From contig NC_069125.1 of the NCBI RefSeq assembly GCF_026914265.1, positions 69,518,046 to 69,582,045 on the forward strand: a DNA stretch of 64,000 nt, read 5' to 3'. The translations under genes were made by a program, and so were the position numbers. The DNA comes from Mya arenaria. Taxonomy: Eukaryota > Mollusca > Bivalvia > Myida > Myidae. Positions within the stretch are counted from its first letter, which is position 1. Each line of letters opens with the position of its first letter. Under the pieces are notes generated by a model, which had not been told where the DNA came from, searched no databases, and worked only from the letters and a program-made list of their open reading frames with translations. This document shows positions 49,552 to 61,199 of this stretch, piece by piece.

Positions 49552-52500
49552 CACAAGTCAAGTCAAGAGTTTATTTTGTAAATAATGGCCTCCGGCCCGA
49601 TATACATTTCAAAATAGTAAACATCATACGTAATGCTTTAAGTTGTGTCATAGCACATTTATACATGAGATGAAAAAGTGAACAAAAGTGTAACTATTCG
49701 TATTCCTAGATACAACTCATAAGATGAAATATGTACACTGCTAATTTTCGTATTGTGTTAAAGTCATTTGTGGATAGTAGGGCATAAAAACTATTCAGAT
49801 CATCACCAGATTCATACCAATTTAACAAATATTGGTTCCTTATATATGTATATTTTTTACAACGAAAAAAGGCATGGTATTCACAATCAATTTCAGATAT
49901 ATTATTGTTCAGTAGACAGTAATTGCATAATCTATCATGCGAAGCAATGCTTAATTGCCTTCCACGTTCAATATGCAAATCATGATTAGAACATCTAAAT
50001 TTAGCATATGTAATTTTATGTTTTAGTAGCATCTCTATCAACAAATATCGTTAGATGTTAAGTAAACTCTTAAAGTGGCTGTAGTGGTAACATCGGCTGG
50101 CATTACTCACATGATCGTGCCAAGTTTGAGTAAAACAGTCAATTATTCTGTCTCTAAACATTTTAACAAATAAATTAAAATCACCAATATCTTGTGATAT
50201 CCAAGCATATCCAAAGCCATTAGTAAAAAGAAGACTTTTTACTTTGGTAGCCCAACAGATCCTTCCCGCATCATCTAGGGACTTTAACATTATGTAACAT
50301 TTCCTTGGATACCTTCCAGATGGCATAGATAATAATTTACATCAATACCTTATACAATTTGTAAAATACCATACAAGTATTCGTAGTTTTTCTTACATGT
50401 AAAAATTGTCTACAAAATTTATTTTGAATCATTTCAATTGTTTGGCTATACTCATATCCCCATACTTGGGAGCCATAACATAGTATTGGCTTAATCATAG
50501 TATCCAAAATCTTGAAAAGAACTTCAGCTGGAAAATAACCAAATGGTTTTTGATAGTTTTTCAAAGCAAAAATCGCCTTTTGTGCCTGAGAAGCTAGTTT
50601 AACATGAGTTGAACTCCAGGACAACTGTGGAGTAAACAACAATCCCATATATTTGAATACAGAAGTATTTTTAATTGACTGTCCTCGATATAACCATTTT
50701 TCATTAATTTTTCACTATTTGAGACTTTGACACAAGAGGTTAGATAAGAATACATTAATTTCAGAACTCTTAAGGATTTTCCAAACACACCTTTTCTCTA
50801 TAAGGATGAAAACAACTTAACATGGTTAACTTTATCAAATGCCTTACGGATATCGATATACGAACAATAAAAACGGCCACCTTTCTTGGAAAGGTACTTT
50901 TGAGTCATTGCTTGTAGACAAAAAACATTGTCAACAGCTGAAAAACCCCGACGAAAACCAGCCTGAGATTTATCAATTTTCTGATTTTCTTCGGCACAGT
51001 CATACAATCGTTTATTAATTACACCGGAGAAAACTTTATATAATGTGTTCGTTATAGAAATGCCTCTATAATTTCCAGGTATATTGCAAGGACCAGACTT
51101 TTGCATTGGCGTAATAATACTGATGCCCCACGAAACGGGAAAATTACCTGTTTCTAGTATTTTATTAAACAAAAGCAAAAGAACTGGTGCAATATCAGCA
51201 AGTGTGTTTTTATAAAATTCCGCCGGAATACCATCAAGTCCACAACTTTTACCATTTATCAGTTTTGATATGGACAGTTTATTCTCATGTAATGTAAACA
51301 GGTCATTAAGCGAGCTCGCCGTTTCATCGGCATATGCATGATCATTTCAAATATAAGGATCAACAACATGAGAGTCTTCAACAAATAAAAGACTACGAAA
51401 ATACTGGAAGCATTCCTCACTAGATATACTAGAGTCTATAGCTTTAATGGGCTTACTCTTCTTTAGAACTTTCCAAAACGAACTGGGATTATATTTACTA
51501 TTTACTAACGCCAATCTATTCGAACGTTGATACTCGTAAAGTTTTCTGTCACAACAATTCTTAAAATAATTTCGCCTGTCTTTATAAATCCGGAGATCTG
51601 ATGCTAAGTAAGTTACTCGTAAGTTAGAAACATATCGAAACTTCTGCAACATGCAGCTGCCCGCTTCCTGATATAAGGAAGTAATATAATTTACAGCAGA
51701 GTTTACATTCGTGCCTAAGGACCCAATCAGTGATTCATACTGGGTCTCTAACAAGTCTCTAAATTTAAATAAAAAATCATCCTTTACAGAACTGCGCCAA
51801 CGGAATTTCTTAATTGAGCCCTGCAAACTTACATCAGTGTTCTGTTCATTATCATGTAAAATCATTGGAAACTCAAAAACACATGTAATAGGAAATGGTC
51901 TGAATCATCTCTTTCTAAGACCTTCAAATCTTTGATATACTGAAATAACGTGGAAGACGCGACCATATAATCAACAACACTAGCACCATCATTTGAAAAA
52001 CATGTAAAATCGCCATCTTTATCACCAGGAAAGCGACCGTTCAAAAAATGAATATCAAAGATGCAACACATATTAACGAGAGATTTCCCATAGTTATTAC
52101 CTCGTAAAATATCCTTATTATTACGATGATTATCAAATGTACTACCATCATAATCAGTATTACCAAAAATATAATACAGATTGTCGAGCGGTATATAATC
52201 CAAAAAGTTTTTACATCTACTGTTCATGTCACCTGACAAATATAACATTGCATTAGGATAATCATATATGATGTTTTCTAAGTGATTATACATATCATTT
52301 ATACCATTTTTCTCAGGTCTATCATTGTAATAACAAGATCCCTCAGGAGATATATACGTAAAATACATTATTATATCTTTGCAATTATAAATGGAGGAAG
52401 ACTTGAAGAATAAAAGAATACAATTTTCAAAATGGTTATACATTTGCTGTATCGATATCAATTTGTGTAAAGTCATTAAATTCTACCTTAACCATATTCC

Positions 52501-53803
52501 ATGTTTCACAGATATGTATAATGTCATAGGTACTTAAGTACTTGATGACATCTGCATTTTCATAATATTTATTTAATCCGCAGATGGTCCACGATATAAT
52601 CTTTTCAATTCATTGTCACTATTTTGTAAGCCTCCGCCTAATCCCTATGCATAGGAATATTCGTCATCATCGGTAGTCCTCGGAATGCCCTCGATTGGTT
52701 GGTTTGCGTCATGTGACTGACCGTTGTCAACGCTACCGTTACCGCGCTGACTTCCGACCAATCGATGTTCACGAATCATACGCTCACCCAGAATTTTTCG
52801 ATGCCGTTTCACACGATCAGAGTAGTCTTGTTGAATTGAGCAATTAGAATTTGGATTAGATTTAAGAACATTTGTAGCACGATTAAGTAAAGTTTGACAA
52901 TCCTTAAAGCGAACAAAACGTGCTATTATTGTACATGTATTACTATCATTGGACCTAAGCCGGTGAGCACGATCGATATCAATCTGGTCCGATTCTTCCC
53001 CAAGGGTTGTTTTGAGAAAATATCTTAGTTTTTGCTCGGGCACAGACCATTGCTAATTTATTTTGCCACCATTGAATCTCAAGTTATTTCTCCTGGAGTT
53101 ATTTTCATATTGGTCAAGTTTATTCTGCATTTGAAACATTTTAAAGAGCAACATTGTCAAGTTTTAATTTTTCATAGTCTAATTTTAAATCATTAACGGT
53201 CGACAAAACAGAATCAATTTTGGAGTTCATGCTGTTTATATCTTATGAAACACGTGCATTCTGAGCTATTAAATCATGTTTCATATCCCTTAAAAAGTCA
53301 AACATGTCTGTACCCTGGTGTATACGTTCATAATCTTGCGCAGGCTGTGGTGACCGATCCAGTTGGTGCTGGGGACCCGGGGAGGTGTAGTTCGGGGGAC
53401 GGCCCTGAGAGGGCGAAGCTTGCTGTCTAGGTTGACTAGATGATACTGTAAAGGAGGATATGGACGTTTGGTGCGTAGCACGACCATGGGCTATCTGGGC
53501 CTCGCCCGACCCGGGTCCGGCGTAGGGGGTCCGTCCGACTGGGACACTCTGACTATCGCTACAGGCGGCTGCCTGGCTTCTTGCTGAAGTAGATTTACGG
53601 GAACCGTCAGCTTTATGAGGCCCCGGATTCCTTTCAACGACTCCACAAACGATCAACAACGCCACCAAACACGTGGTTATGTAGAAAGCCAATCTCCATT
53701 TACGTCCCACATGATCATACAACACATTTAAACAAAAAATTGACTTGCTAGGTTGAGAAAAACATCCTATTTTAATCCTCCACTGGTCAATACTAATCCC
53801 CAT
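49552..53803 (-). mobile_element. APE-type LINE with 2A-like leader and ORF1/ORF2, broken
   Basis: Minus-strand order: a 186-codon frame with a 2A-like motif (53803-53243); an ORF1 part with an RRM-like IDRAHRL...IIARFVRFKD stretch (53043-52645); endonuclease with GDMNSR, VVDYM and SDHFLL (52476-51862); a linker (51865-51347); reverse transcriptase N-terminal half with NYRGISITN, QAGFRRGFSAVDN and DIRKAFDKVNH (51178-50798); the thumb (GLLFTPQLSW, 50648-50337); and a Cys/His-rich C-terminus (50326-49706). The 3' end is a short (TCAAG)n-type tail at 49553-49569 rather than poly-A. The clade is uncertain (CR1/L2/Nimb-like). Frame changes and an internal RT deletion make it inactive. Confidence 0.85.
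53243..53803 (-). CDS. LINE 5' frame with hydrophobic leader and 2A-like motif
   Basis: This 186-codon frame begins MGISIDQWRIKIG. It has a hydrophobic stretch (about residues 36-53, FYITTCLVALLIVCG) running directly into VVERNPGP (residues 55-62, 53641-53618). The rest is Ser/Pro/Gln-rich and ends in DMFDFLRDMKHDLIAQ, which looks like the start of an ORF1 coiled coil. 2A peptides (consensus D-V/I-E-x-N-P-G-P) make the ribosome skip the last Gly-Pro bond. They are known at the N-terminus of ORF1 in several invertebrate LINEs, some preceded by signal-like sequence. Here the usual Asp is Val, which may weaken the activity. Confidence 0.7.
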   Translation of the reverse strand: MGISIDQWRIKIGCFSQPSKSIFCLNVLYDHVGRKWRLAFYITTCLVALLIVCGVVERNPGPHKADGSRKSTSARSQAAACSDSQSVPVGRTPYAGPGSGEAQIAHGRATHQTSISSFTVSSSQPRQQASPSQGRPPNYTSPGPQHQLDRSPQPAQDYERIHQGTDMFDFLRDMKHDLIAQNARVS

Positions 53804-54265
53804 TGTCAGTTTAGTCAGTTATTCACAAAATTTCATAAATTTTCTCGAGTACTGGATAAACATACCGCCATCTTATCAAGGGACACAACTCCAATTCCCA
53901 CGATTGTTTATGAAGTCACTCAACAGAAAAGAGTTCAATCCTTCATCAAAATCTCTGGTAAGATTTGAAAATGGAAAATATCACTTTTGAACTTTGCTCC
54001 ACCGAGTCAAACTAAAAGGGACAGGGTCAAAGATTTATTTATTTTACATGGCAATGTTTGTTATTTAAAATTAACATACTCGTATGAACAATTTTTTTAA
54101 TAACAACTGGAATATAATCAAATAAATACGTGGCGCGCGCCCCTCAAATTTACAACGTTTACATTGCTATGTCAATTTCGAAGAGTAGAATACACCTAAA
54201 CGAATCATTTCAGGCTAAACATTATAAGCTCGACTATTCGAAGAATAAGGAGAGCTATACTACTC
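53804..54265. other. Likely LINE 5'UTR and flank
   Basis: Directly upstream of the LINE reading frame (minus strand). The exact 5' end is not visible, and no gene was seen. Confidence 0.4.
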
Positions 54266-55509
54266 ACCCTGGCGTCGGCGTCGGCGGTGGCGTCGGCGTT
54301 GGCGTCACACCTTGGTTAAAGTTTTGCATGTAAGCACCTTTAAGTCATTATCTCACTAAATACATCAGTTATTGCATTGAAACTTTTGATATAAATTCCC
54401 AACTATCTAACCTACTAAATTAATGAAATTAGATAACAATTATTTGAATATAATGCAAATTATAGGCCTTTATTATTCGACTTAAAAATTCTGGTTAAGG
54501 TTTTGCGTGTAAGCACACATAGGTTAATATCTCAGCAATTACTTGAGGTATTGCATTGATACTTGACACAATGGTACTCAACCATCCAACCTACTAAATT
54601 AACCAAGTTAGATAACTCTAGTTTGCATTAAAAGCAAATTATTGCCCTTTATTATTCGACTTAGAAATTCTGGTTAAGGTTTTGTAACCACATTTAAGTC
54701 AATATCTCAGCAAATCATGTATTGCATTGAAACATTAGATATGTATTCCCAGACAACACTTTTTTGAATATAATGCAAATTATTGGCCTTTATTATTTGA
54801 CTTAGAAATTCTGGTTAAGGTTTTGCATGTAAGCACACATAGGTTAATATCGCAGCAAGTACTTCATGGATTGCATTGAGACTTTATACAATGGTACTCA
54901 ACCATCCAATCTACTTAAATAACCAAGTAAGATAACTCCAGTTTGCATTAAATTAAAATAAGGCCCCTTTTTCATTCGACATAGAATTTCTAGTTAAGGC
55001 TTTGCATGTAACCACTTTTAAGGCAATACCCCAGCGAATACATCATGTATTGCATTGAAACTTTACACACAGGGTCCCATCTATTAAACCTTCTTATTTA
55101 ATCAAGTAAGATAACTCTATCTTTTATAATATATAATTTTTGCCCCTTTATTATGCGACTTAGAAATTCTGGTTAAGGTCTTGCATTTTAGCACACATAG
55201 GATAATATCTCAGCAACTATTTGATGTATTGCATTGAGACTTTATACAATGGTATTCAACCACCCAACTTAATTAAAACCAAGTTAGATAACTGTATTTT
55301 GCAAATAATGGCCCTTTATTATTAGACTTAGAAATTCTCGGTAATATTTTGCATGGAACCACATTTATGTTAATATCTCAGCACACCATGTCAATTGCAT
55401 TGAAATCTAATCTAACAGTGATCCATGCATGTTTCGCCAAAACTTTTCAATCCTTACATTGAAAAGCGGCGGATTAGTCGAGCGCGCTGTCTCTGTGACA
55501 GCTCTTGTT
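54266..55509 (+). mobile_element. Helitron-like nonautonomous element with 150-180 bp tandem monomers
   Basis: It begins with a GGCGTC-type microsatellite (54268-54306). Seven monomers follow, spaced 152-180 bp, each starting near ATTCTGGTTAAGGTTTTGCA (54310, 54489, 54667, 54819, 54987, 55165, 55331). It ends AAAGCGGCGGATTAGTCGAG and CGCGCTGTC-CTGT-GACAGC hairpin (55487-55503) with CTCTTGTTT. The terminus is shared with the elements ending at 17307 (inverted) and 57275. No coding capacity. This fits the 'pearl'/Helentron-derived class of bivalves by layout; the assignment is inferred. Confidence 0.65.
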
Positions 55510-57275
55510 TGAGGAACGACGCTCTGACCCCCTCCCCACTAGCGATGGCATAAACACATTTTTAACAATACGCAATTTACCGTTCACAGGCTGACTCAAA
55601 CCCTATATTGATGGAGAACCAACAACAGAAAATCCGACTTCAGCTCTTAACATGGGGTACTTAGTTTCAGAAGCTACTCTTTTAAGAGTATCACTAAATT
55701 TTGCATCAGAGAAACAGATGTGTTGCCTCGGCATCATATAAGTTAATAGCGACAGAAATACTAAATACAGTGTGTGTGATGACTATCAATGGCACGAGGG
55801 TGATGAATGTAAATCAACGTAGTGCATAAATTTCCAGAGAAAAATATTTGCAAAAAAACGTCCTAAAATTGTCAATTTAACACAAACATTAACATAGTGG
55901 AACTAAGTCATAAGTATGTGTACGTCATCTTGTAAAGACTCTTTCGCACGAACAGCATGTATCATGGATTGTTCTGAAATCTTTATTCAACGACCATTCA
56001 GATTAAAGGCACGTGCTCTGACTTGGAATAATTATTAAAAAAAATAAACATCATAGCAAACACCTGGCTGACTGTGGAATTTGAAAATTAGAAATATTTT
56101 ATACTTTATTCATTTCCATTTTTATTTGCAGAAATATTAAAACAAGAAAAACCAGAAATACATTTCTAGACAGCATTTTGAACAGCTTTTAATGAACTTA
56201 CAGCACATATATTGAAATTACTGAAAATCGTGACACTGAATGTTAGTAATGCACAGAGTTTCTGGTAAGCTGTTGTCAGCTCAAATCGTCTGAAATCATG
56301 CTTATCTGCCAGTCGAATATGTAAATGTTTAAATTAATGGACCAGATCTGTGGTAAAATACTGTCTATAAAGTCCTGACCAAACGGGACATCTACCACTA
56401 TTTGATTGTCTACAGTCCATACAACAAATTTTCAAAGGAATGTTTTAGTACAGAACAAGGTCATTTGCACCTTAGGGTGATATCAAATTTTACCCTTAAG
56501 GCTCAAATATGCCGTCCCATTATTGTCCAAATAAGTGTCATATCTACCGGAATTCACAAGTTCTTGATCGCGTCTCAAAGGACACTTGCTTTCAAGTATT
56601 GTGTGATATCATGACCTGCAGTAAGATACTGTTCATCTGATCTAACAAGACTTCCTGATCTCAGATACTGACAATCAACTCGTATCTTTAAACAACTTTT
56701 GTGCAATTGGTTCATATCTATTTCCATGCCAACTCGTTGCATGGTGTGCAGGAAGGAAGAACAGGACTTTCAGGAGTGGAGATGTCATGACATCCCTGTT
56801 CAAGATGTTTATCTGCTGTTGTTTTTCTTGAGCTGTTAAAATTTTGTTCAGCATTGATCCCTTACATTCCCACAATGACATCACGGTACATTTGTTTGCA
56901 CATTTTTGAATGTCATAATGAGACAGAAATTGTAGTGGTTTGGAATCTTTATCATCAAATGTTGTTTGTTTTTATGAACTTTAACATTGTCTTCAAGCTC
57001 CTCATGACAATCTAGTACCGTAGAAGCACCAAGAGTCAGGATTAATGTTACTGTTTCTACAAATAGAAAAACAGTGGAAACTGAATCTCACAACAAGGGC
57101 TGAAGTTCTTCTGTCGGTCACTGAAAACCTGGATTTTTCGCATTGCAGCGTTTCTTGATTACTTTGAATTTGACTTTTTTAATGCTTTTGACAGGCACTT
57201 ATTACATCATTATTGTATTATTTTCTAGTACAAAGCGGCGAATAGTTGAGCGCGCTGTCTTACGACAGCTCTAGT
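55510..57275 (+). mobile_element. Possible second Helitron-like element, 5' limit unknown
   Basis: The 3' terminus is clear: AAAGCGGCGAATAGTTGAGC followed by GCGCTGTC-TTAC-GACAGC (57254-57269) and CTCTAGTT. No tandem monomers are seen upstream. A minus-strand frame (56884-56675) with WECKGSMLNKILTAQEKQQQ looks protein-like but I do not recognise it, and the reading frame does not continue. The interior may be a decayed gene or unrelated DNA. Confidence 0.4.
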
Positions 57276-57899
57276 TAATGTACGCAATCGATAAAATCGT
57301 AAACCTCAAAAACCTTTCTTTCAAAAATTGGCCATTTTCTCATCTACTACGATTTACAGTACAATTCGGTATTGCATTTAAACAAATGCATATCAGACTA
57401 CATTGCTATTCAGCTAATCCCCTCCAGGTAAAATACTTACGAATACTGTGTGAATCGCTCATTACTAAAGTTTATCGGAGACCAAACATGACACCTCCAA
57501 GACTATTTATGTCAATAAATAAACACTATCTTTATTATAAGATATATTTTATTTTTGAATAGCACAAAACATGTAACATACAAACGACAAGTCCACTAAG
57601 CTGCCGACCAACTTGACGGTAATGGCATGCGTACTTTCTACGTTAATTAAAACATTAAATATCTAATAAAACAGACGGAAACAAATTCTGAGCGCGGTAA
57701 ACAACGGCTGAAGTTATGCTTACTTTTAAAGTACAGAATATTGTTCAAATTCACAAAATGTCATTTTTTTGTTTAACTGATAACAAATTAGATTTTGAGG
57801 ACATTTGGGCACAACGGCCAAAACAACAAATATGCCCAACTAGGCTAAAAATGACCTTATTATATATGCCCAACGGCTCAACATAAAAAATGGTTCAGC
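57276..57899. other. Unassigned stretch
   Basis: No gene was recognised. Near 57800-57890 a loose repeat of ATATGCCCAAC and GGCTCAAC-type words may be part of the 3' end of the DIRS/Ngaro-type fossil that follows. Confidence 0.4.
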
Positions 57900-60800
57900 G
57901 GCTTAACCAATCGTAGAAAGCCATAGACTTGTCGTAAAATAATTAAAACAAATGAATGCTCTGTATGCAATAGAAGGCCATGAAAGCGCCGACACTGCCA
58001 AAACATTAAAAACTGAGCCATTCTTATAACAATGAACACTTCTAAATTGGTAAAATCTCTTCTTCAAGGGTTCGGTTTGCCGTAAGGCGCAAAATACTGA
58101 TATTCTGGCTACACTTAAGGCATTGCCGGCGTCTGAAAGATGCACCCCATTCGTTTCCAAGTAGGATTTTGTAATTTTATGGGTTAAATAACGTCTCCCA
58201 TCTTATTCCTTACACCGCAGTTTATTCTACGCCGGGTGTTTTCCATTGCATTTTTGTTAAGTGAATGTGGCCATTGAGTTCATGATAGTATTTGGGAAAA
58301 AATATTTTGTAAAAGGGAGCAATAGTTTTAAAGGTATACATTTCATCAAGCGTATTTGAGATGCCTACAGTTTTAAATACTCCTAAGTCATTTCGACCAC
58401 AGTGAGCTATAAGAATTGCCGGAGCATCTGAAACTGTCTCTTCCATTACTCTTATATTGTTTTCTTAATCAAACTCAAGCCCCCAAATACCAGCAACCAT
58501 ACATTCAGTTGTAGTAACTTCACGGTAAGTCCACGGTGTCTAGCAAAAGTGAATTCCCCATTTACGATGAAAGAACCCACCACCCAAACGTCAGTCGTCT
58601 GTCCTAAGCCCGATACCAGAACATCATAAATTACCTATTAACAATAAATTCATACATTTATGAAAATACCGGCATTTCAATAATTGATTCTATTCGGATA
58701 CATATTTTATATGTATCTGAACGCCAGCGTCCGGTCGACATGATTCTACGTGTGTCTATGTCATACATAGGATTAGCTGCTAATGTCGCCGCGCCAATGC
58801 GGAAAAGAATGGGCTGGACTTTTTCTAGTTTACCCCTAACATTTCAACACAGCTGAGCTCTAGATAGTGGCTTGCCCTCTAGGTGGCATAAAAACGGACC
58901 GTTGACTGGTGGCCTACGTTGCATATAACTATGAACGGCTTCTCCTGGACAAACTGTGTGTATGTACAAGGAGAATGGCCTACCCCTTTGTTCCTGGTCC
59001 GTATTGGACCCTCTAAACACAATAGTCATAAAAGTTTTGAATGGATCAATTGCGAGGTCGTAAACGGATACTACCCTATTTGCATAGTCAGATTTTGTAA
59101 TAATTATCTCCCCTATCCTGAAAACAACATGAAAAGCTAGTGCACAGGCAGCGGTAAACAAACTACTTTCATATAAGTTAAAGCATTGAAACTTACCTTT
59201 GGGAGTATCTGTTTAAACATATTAAATGTTATAGGTAAATGGACTTGGTTTGATGTATCTGACTTTTGAAACCCGACTAGGACGTTTGCAATTACACATT
59301 ACACATAACTATTCGTTACATGTGTTTCCCCTTCAATATTTATACAAAAAAGATACAGAAACAAGCTCGGTAGCAAAAAGTTTAAACATAAACCCGGTTT
59401 AATGGCACTGGGCAAACGCCAAAGACATAGAACACAAAATCACAAACAAGAAACATAGAAGAACAGCACAAAACTCCACAAACAGCACAGTGCATACATA
59501 CTATATAATAAAAAATAGGTATGTTTATCAAGAATTGTTAGGTACCGCCTTGGAACTGTCAATTTTGCATTTCCAGCCAAAAAGTGTTATGTACAGTCTT
59601 TCATTGCGGTATACTATACCTTCTAGTGACAAGGAGTACAGAGTGGCCAAGTTTCGGACACGCCATGCATACGTCTAAATCCTTCAAATTTATTAAGGCC
59701 TGCTTGATACGATTGAAATGTTTTGGCAGATGTAGATTTATCAACTTGCCTTGCAGTTTCACTTCGGATGTCGTCGATAAAAAAGCTTCGGGAATTGATC
59801 TGTCTGGCCTTTTGCCTTTTTACTGCTCTGAATCTGCTTTACTGTTTGCGAGAAATAGCACCAGCAAAACAATTTTCTTAAGAAATGTGAACGGCCTTAA
59901 GGACAATTTTGTGCATCATGACAAGTAAAACAAATCAACGAACTAATCCCATTAATCGCTTTGATTTCGAGGTTCGATTTTTTATTGCTGATGTTAGTCC
60001 CACATTGTCAATTTTTAATATTATTTTCTTGTTTTCGAGTTTGGGACGCTATAAAAACATTACCAATAATTTTGGAATCATTTGTAAGAAAGTGGTATCA
60101 ATATTTATGCGAAAAGCTACAGAAACAAGCCCAGTAGCAAAAAGTTTAAACATAAACCCGGTTTAGTGGCACTTGGTTAACGTCAAAGAGATAACATAAA
60201 ATCACAAACAAGAAACATGGAAGAACAGCACAAAACTCCACAAGCAGCACAGTGCATACATACTGTATATAAAAAAACTAGGTACTTTACTTTTACAAAC
60301 AATACTTCAGAGTATCTCCAGCTCTGAGGCCAGGCAAAGAAAGACAAAAAATCGTTCAAGAAGCAACCACTTACCAATTTGACACTGCCTGCACTATCAG
60401 TAAATAATTGACAAGATTTTCAAGCCAATGATCATTATGGATATATGATAGGCCGTTTAAGTCAGACATGAATAGAAGCCATATTGAAAGGTCCTCCCTC
60501 ATTTCTCGTTCATTTTTTGTGTTATGCTGTGTTCTTTTGAACACTCGTACATCATAAAATCGCATTAAAAGCTCTGTTAGGCCTTATTGCCTGTGAGATG
60601 AAACTAAGCTTTCCGAATAAAGACTGTAATGTTTTAGAGTAAATTTCGCCATAACGCTTTCAATTAAATTATCTAGCTCTATTAGCTTTGAAAATGGAAT
60701 TCGAATTACAATTCCCTTGGAATCAATTTCGAGACCAAGTAAAACGAGTTTATTGGTGGGGCCAACATTTTTCTCTTCGTCGAATGGTATTCCTAGTTCA

Positions 60801-61090
60801 TCACAGATGAAGTTGAACGATTTTACCAAAAGTTCGTAATCTTTCGTTTCATTTGATCCACCAAAATTGTAATCATCTAAATAATGATCTTAAGTTTTCG
60901 ACTTCGATATGTGAGAGACGAGCAAATGAAATAAATGTTGAAAAAAATCAAAATGATATTGTGCAGAACTTGCCCCCATTGGGTAGCATAAATCTACATA
61001 ATATTCATATTTTACTATTTTGAAAATCACAGGGGTTAATAGGTTAAAATCGAAATGAGGATTTTATATCGCGTTTTGGCATTTTGGATT
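57900..61090 (-). mobile_element. DIRS/Ngaro-type tyrosine-recombinase retrotransposon fossil
   Basis: Minus-strand order of parts: DIRS-type reverse transcriptase (about 61000-60584; DLCYPMGASS, YLDDYNFGG and LVLLGLEIDSKGI), an RNase H-like region (about 60565-60371), tyrosine recombinase (about 59161-58660; FRIGEIII, and a GRWRSDTYK stretch near its end), then an SGNH-hydrolase-like part (about 58600-57903; HCGRNDLG and GVHLSDAGN). The layout matches DIRS-order elements, some of which (notably Ngaro types) carry an SGNH-type frame. The copy is broken in several places and looks old. No gag-like part was recognised. The ends are uncertain. Confidence 0.75.
59345..60290. repeat. Direct repeat pair of ~170 bp, 765 bp apart
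   Basis: 59345-59515 and 60110-60285 share AGCAAAAAGTTTAAACATAA, ACCCGGTTTA, CACAAACAAGAAACAT and GAACAGCACAAAACTCCACA in the same order, with about 10% differences. The pair lies between the RNase H and recombinase parts of the fossil. It could be terminal repeats of an element inserted there, or part of the fossil's own repeats. Confidence 0.6.
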
Positions 61091-61199
61091 TTTTATCCTA
61101 ATTCAAACACCATGTGCATTACATCATCAAAAGAAAATAAGAGACAGTTTCAATTGATTCCTCGATACCCGCTTGCTCCTAAATGGCGGACAAAAATAA

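Noticed and set aside
58844-59161. Stand-alone Crypton or host recombinase gene
   Set aside because: The tyrosine-recombinase part is in line and on the same strand with DIRS-type reverse transcriptase and RNase H parts, so it belongs to that fossil.
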